Source of the DNA: Halospina sp040196175 | GTDB taxonomy: Bacteria > Pseudomonadota > Gammaproteobacteria > Pseudomonadales > Oleiphilaceae | Assembly: GCF_040196175.1 (NCBI RefSeq) | Contig: NZ_JBEFNF010000003.1 | Coordinates: 186,001-250,000, forward strand | Length of the DNA: 64,000 nucleotides | Reading direction: 5' to 3' | Part shown: positions 1 through 7,700 of the stretch, piece by piece | Layout of the letters: the number at the start of each line of letters is the position of its first letter | How positions within the stretch are numbered: the stretch's first letter is position 1 | The notes under the pieces: model-generated | The model's input: the letters and a program-made list of their open reading frames with translations, nothing else | What the model was told of the DNA's origin: nothing | The model's database searches: none | Translations under genes and position numbers: made by a program

Positions 1-2468
1 CTGGGATCTACTTCGTGTCCTGGTTGTGTACTCTGTCGGGGGTTGGCTTCTACGGCACCGCCGTCATGGGCTACTACCCACTCAATAGCCTGACCAGTCA
101 TGCGCCCCAGATCGGATTCGTGGCTCAGAACATTCTGCTGTCCCTCGCATTTGCGAATCGCATAAAGATCGTTCAGCGCGAGGCCCTGGAGTGGAACCAA
201 CAGGCTGTGGCCAACCTGCACCGTTACCGGGCGCTGTTCGAGAATGCGATGGAAGGAATCTTCCAGATGTCCACCAGCTGCCGGTTTCTGGATGCGAACC
301 CCTCGATGGCACGCATCCTTGGTTACGGCTCCGTGGCTGAGCTGATCAACGGCGTGCCGGATGCGCTGCGGGCCTGTTTCTCCCAGTCAAGCGTTCGCCA
401 CTGGGTAACCCGGCAGCTGGAAAAGGAAGGTGAGGTGCACGGTGTTGAAGGTACCTTTGAGACCTGCCAGGGCGAGGAGCGCTGGGCTAATATTTCGATC
501 CGGACCATTTACACTGAGGATGGCGAGCCCAGCCACCTGGAGGGCACCTTTGTTGATGTCACCGAGCGCCGCCAGCGTCAGGAGATTGAGAATGAGCGTG
601 AGAACGAGCGGTTGGAGAAAGAGATCGCACGTAACTCAGCCGCTGCCAAGAGCCAGTTCCTGGCCAACATGAGCCATGAGATCCGCACGCCGCTGGCAGC
701 GATCATTGGTTACGGCGAGACCCTGATGGAGCCGGATCTGAACGAATCCGAAAAACGTGACAGCGCTGAGACAGTGGTTCGCTCCGGGCGTCACCTTCTC
801 GACCTGATCAACGATATACTCGACCATTCGAAGATTGATGCGGACAAGCTTGAGGTAGAGCGGCTGAACGTCAATCTTCCGGAACTGCTCGACGAGGTAC
901 GCGCCTTCTTCACGCCAAGGGCTCGTGAAAAGGGATTGGAGTTCTTCATTCAGTGCGAATACCCGCTGCCGGAAATCATCCGTACCGATCCCACCCGTTT
1001 CCGCCAGATTCTGATCAATCTCTGCGGGAATGCGCTCAAGTTCACCGAAAAGGGCAGCATTCACATTGCGATTCAGTGTGAATGGGAACAGGAAAAACTG
1101 CTTGCAAAGGTAGTGGATACCGGCATCGGTATGAAGCCGGAGCATCTGGAGCGCCTGTTTGACCCCTTTGCCCAGGGCACGGCGGCGACAGCTCGCCAGT
1201 ATGGCGGCACTGGTCTGGGGCTGAGCATCTCCAAGCATCTTGCGGCACTGCTGGGTGGCGACATCCGTGTGGCCAGTGTCTATGGCGAGGGCAGTGAATT
1301 CGCGGTGACCATCGACAGTGGTCCTCTGGAAGACGTGCATCTGATCCGGGATGCCTCGGAAATGACCCATCGCCGCCGCCAGCTACCCATGCTGCATGCG
1401 CCCCACCTCAGTGGCCGGATCCTGGTGGCGGAAGACAATGAGGTAAACCGCAAGCTGGTGGACCTCCTCATCACCCGCACCGGCGCCGAGGTGGCGCATG
1501 TGGGCAATGGTGCTGAGGCACTGGAGCGGGCTTCGGGCGAGTCATGGGATCTGATTCTTATGGATATTCAGATGCCTGTGATGGATGGCCGGGACGCTGC
1601 CAGGGCCATCCGGGAGGCTGGCATCAACACGCCGATTGTCGCTCTGACAGCGAATGTCATGGCCGAGGACCTTGAGGACTATCAGGAAGCGGGCTGTGAT
1701 GATTATCTGGCCAAACCCATCGACAAGCGCCGTTTCTACGAGACCCTGGCCCGCTACTTGCGGGTGCGCAGCGAAGCGCGCACGGAATCGGTCCAGCAGT
1801 ATCAGGGGACCGTTCTGGTGGCGGAGGACAACGAAGACAACAGTCGTTTGGTGGAACGGCTACTGCGACGTTTCGGGGTGACGGTTGTAACGGTGGATAC
1901 CGGATCAGCGGCGGTGTCAAAAGCGATGAGCGAGACCGTGCACCTGGTGCTGATGGACAGCCACATGCCGGAGATGGACGGCCCAGAGGCAACCCGGATG
2001 CTGCGCCAGACCGGTTTCCGGCGTCCGGTTATTGCCTTCACCGCCGGTGACGACGCGGAAGTGGACGAACTCCAGAAAGCCGGGTGTGATGGCGTGTTGC
2101 ACAAGCCCATTGATTCAGGGCAGCTGCGGGTTCTATTGCAGAAGTACCTTGGGGGGTCGGAGCTGGAAGATGCCGCGCCGGATGCCGGAATTGACCCGGA
2201 CGTGCAGCACCTGGTGGATCAGTTTCTGGATGGTCTACCGGAGCGTATCGACCTTATGGAGAACGCGATCCGGGGTGAGCAGTGGGTGGATCTGCAGCGA
2301 CAGGTTCATCAGATCAAGGGAACGGCGGGAGCCATGGGGTACCCGCTGATCACGGAGAAAGCCGCCGAAGTGGAGCGTGCCCTCAAAACCCAGGACGTGA
2401 CCCAGGCGGTTAACCTCTACCCAGAACTTGCTGCATTGATCCGGCAGGCTCTGGATGGACGGGCATAG
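1..2468 (+). CDS. Hybrid sensor histidine kinase (PAS-HisKA-HATPase-REC-REC-Hpt), 5' end cut by the window
   Basis: The reading frame is open to the window edge, so the true start lies upstream; a GTG at 15 is only the first possible start inside the window. Counting from that GTG, a hydrophobic stretch at about 1-50 ending in LAFANRIKIVQRE resembles the end of a 7TMR-DISM sensor. A PAS domain follows (about 70-190), then HisKA with the phospho-acceptor in NMSHEIRTP (H221), an ATPase domain with GTGLGLSISKHL, a receiver with LILMDIQMP (D517), a second receiver with LVLMDSHMP (D648) and an Hpt domain with HQIKGTAG (H765). All phosphorelay residues are intact, so a full His-Asp-His relay is expected at the inner membrane. 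The ligand is unknown. The separate receiver at 3096 is a plausible partner (inference from proximity only). Confidence 0.93.
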   Translation, partial: GIYFVSWLCTLSGVGFYGTAVMGYYPLNSLTSHAPQIGFVAQNILLSLAFANRIKIVQREALEWNQQAVANLHRYRALFENAMEGIFQMSTSCRFLDANPSMARILGYGSVAELINGVPDALRACFSQSSVRHWVTRQLEKEGEVHGVEGTFETCQGEERWANISIRTIYTEDGEPSHLEGTFVDVTERRQRQEIENERENERLEKEIARNSAAAKSQFLANMSHEIRTPLAAIIGYGETLMEPDLNESEKRDSAETVVRSGRHLLDLINDILDHSKIDADKLEVERLNVNLPELLDEVRAFFTPRAREKGLEFFIQCEYPLPEIIRTDPTRFRQILINLCGNALKFTEKGSIHIAIQCEWEQEKLLAKVVDTGIGMKPEHLERLFDPFAQGTAATARQYGGTGLGLSISKHLAALLGGDIRVASVYGEGSEFAVTIDSGPLEDVHLIRDASEMTHRRRQLPMLHAPHLSGRILVAEDNEVNRKLVDLLITRTGAEVAHVGNGAEALERASGESWDLILMDIQMPVMDGRDAARAIREAGINTPIVALTANVMAEDLEDYQEAGCDDYLAKPIDKRRFYETLARYLRVRSEARTESVQQYQGTVLVAEDNEDNSRLVERLLRRFGVTVVTVDTGSAAVSKAMSETVHLVLMDSHMPEMDGPEATRMLRQTGFRRPVIAFTAGDDAEVDELQKAGCDGVLHKPIDSGQLRVLLQKYLGGSELEDAAPDAGIDPDVQHLVDQFLDGLPERIDLMENAIRGEQWVDLQRQVHQIKGTAGAMGYPLITEKAAEVERALKTQDVTQAVNLYPELAALIRQALDGRA

Positions 2469-2491
2469 CCAAACAGCAACAGGACGACGCC

Positions 2492-3043
2492 ATGCACAAG
2501 CTTGCGGATAATCGTACGAGTCACGACACCGTTAACATGATGTACGGGACCTATGCGGATGTGATCTTCATTCTCTTCCCGTTCGCTGTCATCGCCATGA
2601 CGCGCGCCTGGCAGGGCAATGCCGAGGCTACGCTAACAGCGCCGGATCTCTCGATTGCAGCGGCTATTCTGGGTGGTCTGGCGCTTGGCAAGTTCGTTCT
2701 CGGGCTGGTGACCGACCACAGTCTCAGCCATTTCCGGGAGCGGATCGTGTTTTTTCTGGCGCTGACACTGTTGCTGGTTCTGGGGCCGACAATCCTGGTG
2801 CTGCTATTGATCACCGCCAGTGACGAGGTACCCCGGGTCGTGGTGTTTGTCCAGCCGATACTGCTGATCGTGGCCATTTCACTCTACACCACGGCTATCA
2901 GCATCAGTAATCTGCTGACGCGGCCGGATCCGGTCCTGTTCCCTGGTGAGTCGTCGCAAACGGGCGAATCAGATGGGGAGCGTCAGCTTGATCTTCCGCG
3001 AAGGGACGAAGAAAGTCAGAGAATGTCACGTGATGACGCGTAA
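2492..3043 (+). CDS. Hypothetical integral membrane protein
   Basis: A 183-residue protein with about four hydrophobic segments (roughly residues 22-40, 50-70, 82-105 and 110-135) and a polar, charged C-terminal tail of about 45 residues. I do not recognise the family. It starts 23 bases after the sensor kinase stop and is followed at 50 bases by a receiver protein, so the three may be cotranscribed. The ATG at 2492 is the first in-frame start after the kinase. The position between a sensor kinase and a single-domain receiver suggests a signalling accessory role, but nothing in the sequence shows it. Confidence 0.75.
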   Translation: MHKLADNRTSHDTVNMMYGTYADVIFILFPFAVIAMTRAWQGNAEATLTAPDLSIAAAILGGLALGKFVLGLVTDHSLSHFRERIVFFLALTLLLVLGPTILVLLLITASDEVPRVVVFVQPILLIVAISLYTTAISISNLLTRPDPVLFPGESSQTGESDGERQLDLPRRDEESQRMSRDDA

Positions 3044-3095
3044 AAACGCACGCCTGCTATAGTTGCAAAGCGGGAGAACAAGCGAGGGGACTCCG

Positions 3096-3479
3096 ATGAC
3101 GAATCTCAGCGTTCTTGTGGTGGAAGATGAACCCACAATGCGCCAGATGCTCACCGAAATGCTTTATGCTGTGGGCGTGGACAGGGTAGTTGAGGCGGCC
3201 GACGGGGAGGCCGGGCTTGAAGCCTTCAAAGGCGACAGCTTCCAGATCGTGATGCTGGACCTTGGGCTGCCTGATCGCGACGGCCACGAGATCATGAAGG
3301 AAATCAAAGCGCAAAGCCGGCAACAGCACGTAGTGCTGGTTACCGCTGATGATTCCATCGACAGCATTCAGCGGGCGATTACCGCTGGCGCCAACGGTTA
3401 TGTGGTCAAACCCTATTCACGGGAAAAAATCCAGGATGTGGTTAACAACTACATGATGATCCACAACAGCGGCACGTGA
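3096..3479 (+). CDS. CheY-like single-domain response regulator
   Basis: A 127-residue receiver domain and nothing else. The acidic pocket is in LVVEDEPT near the N-terminus, the phospho-acceptor is D55 in VMLDLGLPD, a Thr sits in LVTADDS and the conserved Lys in YVVKPYS. I chose the ATG at 3096 because GAGGGG lies a few bases upstream and the receiver fold starts directly after it; an upstream TTG at 3063 would add 11 residues with no match to the fold. With no output domain it should act by protein contact or as an intermediate in a phosphorelay, possibly with the hybrid kinase upstream. Confidence 0.9.
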   Translation: MTNLSVLVVEDEPTMRQMLTEMLYAVGVDRVVEAADGEAGLEAFKGDSFQIVMLDLGLPDRDGHEIMKEIKAQSRQQHVVLVTADDSIDSIQRAITAGANGYVVKPYSREKIQDVVNNYMMIHNSGT

Positions 3480-3505
3480 GCCGCTGCTGTGTTGCCAGCT
3501 GGCGT

Positions 3506-3751
3506 TCAGGCTACCTGCTTCTGGATCCAGGAGTTATACCTGCCCGCGAGGGAGCGGATATAGCGGCTTTCCGCCTCGCTTGGTGTGCCCAGCACGCCAT
3601 GGAAAATCCAGCCCCGTTCATACAGAGCCAGAACCGAGCGTTCGTCCTCCAGGTTCACGCGCTGATTGAGGCGTTTGCAGATGGCGTCCAGAAACGGTAG
3701 ACGCCCCGGGCGCCGGATGTGGTTACTGTTGTGATTCGCTTTCTGGTTCAT
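3506..3751 (-). CDS. Small hypothetical protein
   Basis: An 81-residue basic protein starting MNQKANHNSN and rich in Arg, with a more ordered second half (VLALYERGWIFHGVLGTP). The start at 3751 is supported by a strong AGGAGGGG ribosome-binding site 5 bases away; the frame is open a further 33 bases upstream but without such a site. I do not recognise a family. It faces the receiver gene at 3096 tail to tail. A strong minus-strand terminator lies only about 40 bases upstream of its start, so its expression may depend on read-through or on a promoter within the terminator region. Confidence 0.6.
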   Translation of the reverse strand: MNQKANHNSNHIRRPGRLPFLDAICKRLNQRVNLEDERSVLALYERGWIFHGVLGTPSEAESRYIRSLAGRYNSWIQKQVA

Positions 3752-3790
3752 GATACCCCTCCTGTCCGCGTTGCTCATTTTCAATGCAAC

Positions 3791-3822
3791 AAAAAAACCC
3801 GAAGGCGGTCACCTCCGGGTTT
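3791..3822 (-). terminator. Rho-independent terminator on the minus strand, upstream of the 3751 gene
   Basis: Read on the minus strand: an 11-base-pair stem (AAACCCGGAGG with CCTTCGGGTTT, one G-U pair), a 6-base loop and a run of seven T. On the plus strand the G-U pair becomes an A-C mismatch and the T run is shorter, so the minus strand is the intended direction. It sits between a minus-strand promoter and the small gene starting at 3751, the arrangement expected for an attenuator or for the 3' end of a small RNA. Confidence 0.75.
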
Positions 3823-3992
3823 TCGGACAGGGCATCAGCCCGACCGACCGGAGGCGACCCCGCAGGGCTCCCTCCGGTCTGGTATACCGGTCAGGAGCCC
3901 GCGATCGTCCGCGGGTGCTTTCGTGTCGTAATGGATGTCACCCTTGCCGGGTTACCATCTGTTGTCATGGTATATACGCCTTTTGACTCCAT
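3791..3992 (-). ncRNA. Candidate small RNA or attenuator leader of about 200 nt
   Basis: This fills most of the 368-base gap between the small gene at 3506-3751 and queC. On the minus strand it runs from a sigma-70-like promoter to a strong terminator. In order it holds hairpin 1 (3915-3898, CCCGCG/CGCGGG), hairpin 2 (3879-3846, GACCGGAGG/CCTCCGGTC) and the terminator. The right arm of hairpin 2 (CCTCCGG) could instead pair with the left arm of the terminator (CCGGAGG), giving a possible anti-terminator. A 25-codon open frame starting ATGACAACAGATGG (start about 3968) could be a leader peptide. It matches no riboswitch class I could recall. The function is unknown; the structure is visible, the regulatory role is inferred. 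Confidence 0.45.
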
Positions 3993-3998
3993 ACCATC

Positions 3999-4026
3999 AG
4001 TGTATCCTTGCGCCGGGCTTTTTCAA
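3999..4026 (-). promoter_or_regulatory. Sigma-70-like promoter for the minus-strand leader/small RNA
   Basis: On the minus strand TTGAAA (4026-4021), a 16-base spacer and TACACT (4004-3999). It would start transcription near 3992, pointing at the stacked hairpins and the terminator at 3791-3822. Confidence 0.45.
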
Positions 4027-4119
4027 GGGTGGCTGCGGGTAGTCCCTACAGAGTTCTCCGCAACCCGTCCATGGTTGGTAGAATGAAGCACTAAAAGCCC
4101 TACCGTAACGGAAATCCAG

Positions 4120-4782
4120 ATGAGTCGTATTGTTGTAATCTATTCAGGAGGCATGGACTCTTACACCCTGCTGCACAGAGCGCTGGCGCAGGGTTGGCGG
4201 GTAGATGCCCTGTCCTTTGACTATGGCCAGCGTCATGCGCGTGAGCTTGATTGCGCGCGCACGGTGACACAGGCGCTGGGCATCGACCATGAAGTGGTGG
4301 ACATCACCGGTATCCAGAACCTGCTGGCCGGCTCCGCGCTGACCGACTCGGAACCGGTTCCGGAAGGCCATTATGAGCAGGCCACCATGAAGGCAACAGT
4401 GGTGCCAAACCGCAACATGATCCTGCTGTCGCTGGCCATCGGCCATGCAGTGAGCCGGGGGGCGGATGCGGTCTGGTATGGCGCTCATGGTGGCGATCAT
4501 GCCATCTACCCGGATTGTCGGCCTGAGTTCATTGAGCATATGGACCGTGTGGCGCGGGTGGCCAACTATGAGGCTGTGCGGGTGGAGGCGCCGTTCATGC
4601 ATCTGACCAAGGGCCAGATTCTGGGTGAGGGACTGGCCTTGGGGCTGGATTACTGTCAGACCTGGACCTGCTATAACGGCCGTGCCCAGGCGTGTGGGCG
4701 TTGTAGTGCCTGCACCGAGCGGCTGGAGGCTTTTGCCGCCCATGGGGTCACTGATCCCCTGTCCTATGAGGAAACGCGCTGA
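4120..4782 (+). CDS. queC: 7-cyano-7-deazaguanine synthase QueC
   Basis: A 220-residue enzyme that converts 7-carboxy-7-deazaguanine to preQ0 with ATP and ammonia, in the queuosine tRNA modification pathway. The PP-loop ATP pyrophosphatase motif SGGMDS is at residues 9-14, followed by the family motifs DYGQRHARELDCA and VPNRNMILLS. A C-terminal zinc site is formed by Cys residues in CYNGRAQACGRCSACTERL. The length is normal for the family. Its stop overlaps the queE start (TGATG), so the two are translationally coupled. No preQ1 riboswitch was found in the leader. Confidence 0.97.
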   Translation: MSRIVVIYSGGMDSYTLLHRALAQGWRVDALSFDYGQRHARELDCARTVTQALGIDHEVVDITGIQNLLAGSALTDSEPVPEGHYEQATMKATVVPNRNMILLSLAIGHAVSRGADAVWYGAHGGDHAIYPDCRPEFIEHMDRVARVANYEAVRVEAPFMHLTKGQILGEGLALGLDYCQTWTCYNGRAQACGRCSACTERLEAFAAHGVTDPLSYEETR

Positions 4783-5444
4783 TGTACCGGATCAAGGAAG
4801 CTTTTGCCACTCTACAGGGAGAGGGGCTTCAGGCCGGGCGGGTCGCCGTCTTCTGCCGTTTCAGCAAATGCAATTTGTGGAGCGGTCGGGAAAAGGACCG
4901 CGCCACTGCCGTGTGCCAGTTCTGCGATACGGATTTTGTGGGTACAGATGGAACGAACGGTGGTGTGTTCGCAACGCCGGAACAGCTGGCCGACCATATC
5001 GCGTCGCTCTGGCCCGGGACTGGCGGCAGGGATGAGTCCCCAATGGTGGTCTGTACGGGCGGTGAACCGCTGTTGCAACTTGATGAACCGCTGCTGGAGG
5101 CGTTTCATCAGCGCCACTTTTTCGTGGCGGTGGAGACCAACGGCACGTTGGCAGCCCCGCCGGGCATTGATTGGCTCTGCGTCAGCCCCAAAGGGGGTAC
5201 CGCCATTCGGATCACACACTGTGACGAGCTCAAGCTGGTTTATCCCCAGCAGGGGCAGGATCCGGAAGACTATGATGACATCGTGGCACAGGCACGGCTG
5301 CTTTCGCCCATGTCATCCCCACATGCAGAGGCGGAGCGGGATCTGGTAAGAGATGCAAGCACGCGTGAGGCTATCCGTTACTGCATGGCGAATCCGCGTT
5401 GGCGACTGAGTGTGCAGATGCACAAGATGGTGGGGATTGGGTGA
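4782..5444 (+). CDS. queE: 7-carboxy-7-deazaguanine synthase QueE
   Basis: A radical SAM enzyme of 220 residues that contracts the ring of 6-carboxytetrahydropterin. The cluster-binding region reads CRFSKCNLW with a downstream CQFCDTDF, the gammaproteobacterial variant in which the cysteine motif is stretched by an insertion. GGEPLLQ and VETNGT motifs follow. It overlaps queC by one base. Having queC and queE side by side, with queD and the tRNA-dependent steps elsewhere, is common. It is followed by a hairpin shared with the converging lipoprotein gene. Confidence 0.95.
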   Translation: MYRIKEAFATLQGEGLQAGRVAVFCRFSKCNLWSGREKDRATAVCQFCDTDFVGTDGTNGGVFATPEQLADHIASLWPGTGGRDESPMVVCTGGEPLLQLDEPLLEAFHQRHFFVAVETNGTLAAPPGIDWLCVSPKGGTAIRITHCDELKLVYPQQGQDPEDYDDIVAQARLLSPMSSPHAEAERDLVRDASTREAIRYCMANPRWRLSVQMHKMVGIG

Positions 5445-5450
5445 ACAAAC

Positions 5451-5472
5451 GAAGCCGCCCTTCGGCGGCTTC
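5451..5472. terminator. Bidirectional hairpin terminator between queE and the Lpp-like gene
   Basis: A 9-base-pair stem, GAAGCCGCC with GGCGGCTTC, and a 4-base CTTC loop, placed 7 bases after the queE stop and 12 bases after the converging lipoprotein gene's stop. The T tracts are weak on both sides. Confidence 0.6.
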
Positions 5473-5483
5473 CGGTAAGCGGC

Positions 5484-5777
5484 TTATTCCTTGCCGGTAG
5501 CACGATCCAGCATGCGCTTGGCGCGCTCATTGGCCTGCTCAGCCGATTGCTCGGCACTCTTGGCGCGCTCGAGTGCTTTCTCGGCCATGTCATAGGCTTC
5601 GTCCGCCCGTGTCTGGGCATTCGAGGCACTGCTATCGGCGCTTTCCGCCGTGCTCATAGCATCGTTGGCAGTGTCCAGAGCGTCGTCCGCGGTGTTACGC
5701 GCGTCCTGATCGGTGGTTGCGCAACCGCCCAGTGCAACCGCAGTGATTGCAACGCTGGCAAGCGTCAGTTTTTTCAT
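5484..5777 (-). CDS. Lpp/OprI-like alanine-rich outer-membrane lipoprotein
   Basis: A 97-residue precursor. It has a lipoprotein signal peptide with the lipobox ALGGC, then a long alanine-rich coiled-coil of heptads (ADDALDTANDAMSTAES and so on), like murein lipoprotein Lpp or Pseudomonas OprI. The start at 5777 has AGGGG upstream, and the frame extends further upstream only inside the neighbouring gene's antisense. It is longer than E. coli Lpp (78 aa) and ends TGKE, with the Lys not at the very C-terminus, so covalent attachment to peptidoglycan is uncertain. An L,D-transpeptidase gene lies just upstream on the same strand. Confidence 0.88.
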   Translation of the reverse strand: MKKLTLASVAITAVALGGCATTDQDARNTADDALDTANDAMSTAESADSSASNAQTRADEAYDMAEKALERAKSAEQSAEQANERAKRMLDRATGKE

Positions 5778-5877
5778 AGTGATCCCCTTTTTGTTCGGGT
5801 TGATGTTCGGTGGGCTCAGTGTCCGGGGCCCTTGCCACCGTAAGTGTATCAAAGTGTCCCTTTGTGAAAACCGTTTT

Positions 5878-6399
5878 TTACGGCCGTATCTCAATAGGGG
5901 TGCCGACTTCAACCCGGCGCCATATTCGATCCATTGCGCGGTTGTTGACCGCGATGCAGCCATCTGTCCAGTCGAGCCCCTCAAAGGCAAAAGCCAGATC
6001 GCCTGCTTCATTGGGGAGGCCGTGCACCATGATGTTGCCACCAGGATCCAGCCCCCACGCGCGGGCCTCGCGGCGATCATCAGGGCTGGGGTAGGAAATA
6101 TGCAGGGAGCGGTAGAAGTCGCTGTTGGGATTGCGCCAGTCCAGGGTGTACTTGCCTTCGGGAGTGCGGTTGTCACCGGCGGAAAGCTTATGTCCCTGCG
6201 GTTGCTGTCCCAGCGAAATACGGAAGCGCGCAATTCGTTTGCCATCACGGATCAGATACAGCTGGCGCTCGCTCTTGATCACCAGAACCCGGTCTGCCGG
6301 CGCCACGCTCTCACTGGTTGCTCCTGACGGTGCCGGCATAATGATAGGCAGCAGGCACAGTAGAAAAATGACGGCTTTTGTGGATAGGCGCATTATCAT
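5878..6399 (-). CDS. L,D-transpeptidase (YkuD family), exported
   Basis: A 173-residue protein with an N-terminal signal peptide (residues about 1-27) and a YkuD catalytic core: HGLPNE with H126 and WTDGCIAVNN with the nucleophile C148. Such enzymes cross-link peptidoglycan stems or attach lipoproteins to the wall. It lies directly upstream of the Lpp-like lipoprotein on the same strand, which makes a functional link attractive (inference). It follows the phosphatase gene at 2 bases and is probably cotranscribed with it. Confidence 0.92.
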   Translation of the reverse strand: MIMRLSTKAVIFLLCLLPIIMPAPSGATSESVAPADRVLVIKSERQLYLIRDGKRIARFRISLGQQPQGHKLSAGDNRTPEGKYTLDWRNPNSDFYRSLHISYPSPDDRREARAWGLDPGGNIMVHGLPNEAGDLAFAFEGLDWTDGCIAVNNRAMDRIWRRVEVGTPIEIRP

Positions 6400-6401
6400 C
6401 T

Positions 6402-7124
6402 CTACGGGGTTAAGCCGGAGCTGGAGCGCTGGTGTTCTGGAATGCCGAGCAGTGCCGGAATAGGGATAAGGGTAATATCGCCACCCCGGTAGAGCGTGTC
6501 AATCCAGAAACGATTGGCCGCGTTCACCGGCTGCTCACAGGATACATGGCCGTGAACCACGCGGGTTACATGGCGTACCGGGGGAATCATACCGGGTACT
6601 TTCAGAGCCTGGGTGTAGTCGGCTCGATCCCAGACCAGCTCTTCCCACTGGCCGTCACCAAGCGCAACTTCCTGGACAGTGCGCCAGTCTGAGGGGGCGG
6701 TTGCGTGTACGATGCCGACACTGCCGTTCATGGTTTCAATGGTGAACGCAAGCGACAGGTGCTGGCGGAGAACACCGCTTTGATAGTGTTGCGCACTAGA
6801 GGGTTGACGGTGGAACCAGAGTCCGCCGTTGTGTTCGTGCAGCATTCTGTCGGCGGGATCCGCCAGCGCGTCCAGCAGCATCAGTTCATGATTGCCAAGC
6901 ACGCTGAAGAACCAGCGTTGCTCCAGACGCTCGATCAGGGCTGCGCTGTTGTCGCCGCGGTCAACCAGATCGCCCACGGCGAACAGCCGGTCGCGGTCCG
7001 GATCGAATGCCTGTTGTTCCAGTCGGTGATCGAGTCGATCCAGGCGACCGTGAAGGTCACTGACAATGAAATCGCGACCACGCTGGTTGCGTCGGAAATA
7101 GCGATGCTGTGTCAGGTCGTGCAT
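6402..7124 (-). CDS. Metallophosphoesterase, serine/threonine protein phosphatase type
   Basis: A 240-residue cytoplasmic phosphatase of the PrpA/ApaH-like group. The metal-binding motifs are intact and in order: SDLHGRLD, VGDLVDRG and LGNHELML, with later His residues in VHATAP and VHGHVS. I placed the start at the ATG at 7124 (MHDLTQHRYF), because the upstream in-frame ATG at 7211 would overlap the preceding gene by 53 bases and adds unrelated residues. It is in a minus-strand run with the ACT-like gene and the transpeptidase. The substrate cannot be told from sequence; dinucleoside polyphosphate hydrolysis is an alternative. Confidence 0.88.
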   Translation of the reverse strand: MHDLTQHRYFRRNQRGRDFIVSDLHGRLDRLDHRLEQQAFDPDRDRLFAVGDLVDRGDNSAALIERLEQRWFFSVLGNHELMLLDALADPADRMLHEHNGGLWFHRQPSSAQHYQSGVLRQHLSLAFTIETMNGSVGIVHATAPSDWRTVQEVALGDGQWEELVWDRADYTQALKVPGMIPPVRHVTRVVHGHVSCEQPVNAANRFWIDTLYRGGDITLIPIPALLGIPEHQRSSSGLTP

Positions 7125-7158
7125 GATGTGCGGGAACTCAGGGTGATAAAAACATACT

Positions 7159-7545
7159 TCAGTCGGAACCTGTGCTGACGTGGTCCCTAAGCCGGTAGCC
7201 TGATGCCTCAAGCCGGGCGCGGGCCTTGGACAGCTGTTGTTCCGGAATCAGCCCGTAGGCGCCGGCCCCGGAAGGCAGAGGCACAAAATCGATGCCGCTG
7301 CTGCGCAGGTTCTGTGCTACCTCCGGCAGAACCGGATCGCCATTGCGGATACTGAGGCAGCGCCAGCCAATGGTAGTATCCGCGGCAGGCAGTGACAGCG
7401 ATTCGTCACAGATGAGCGAGAGAAACCCTCCTGTGCGCCCGATCCAGTAATAGGGGGTGCGAAAGACCTCAGCGGGGACCAGGTCGGTGCTTCTGAGCTG
7501 GTGAACGGCGAAGCGCACGTCCAGAACCAGTACCTCGTTGGTCAT
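7159..7545 (-). CDS. ACT-domain-like small protein (CASTOR/ACT_7 type)
   Basis: A 128-residue protein. Its pattern (an N-terminal strand, FFSV-like IGRTGGFLSLICDES, WRCLSIRNG and a C-terminal SSGIDFVPLPSG) resembles small stand-alone ACT proteins thought to sense amino acids. I am moderately sure of the fold and not sure of a ligand. The start at 7545 has GGAG upstream. It heads the minus-strand run of phosphatase and L,D-transpeptidase and is divergent from the antiporter gene. Confidence 0.6.
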   Translation of the reverse strand: MTNEVLVLDVRFAVHQLRSTDLVPAEVFRTPYYWIGRTGGFLSLICDESLSLPAADTTIGWRCLSIRNGDPVLPEVAQNLRSSGIDFVPLPSGAGAYGLIPEQQLSKARARLEASGYRLRDHVSTGSD

Positions 7546-7700
7546 AGAGGGGTTCTCCAGGTTGCTGAGACTGTTGGATTGATGGACGGTTCCATTCAGC
7601 CTTTTTAAGGGTAATACGCCCCGTATTCAAACTGAAATCATGATCGTATGAAGTCATTGTACTTAAAGAAGCGTCAAACAGGTTTTCACGGGGGTTTGGA

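Noticed and set aside
4020..4119. preQ1 riboswitch before queC
   Set aside because: The short conserved preQ1 patterns I know are not present, only a weak 5-base stem; the terminator nearby is on the other strand.
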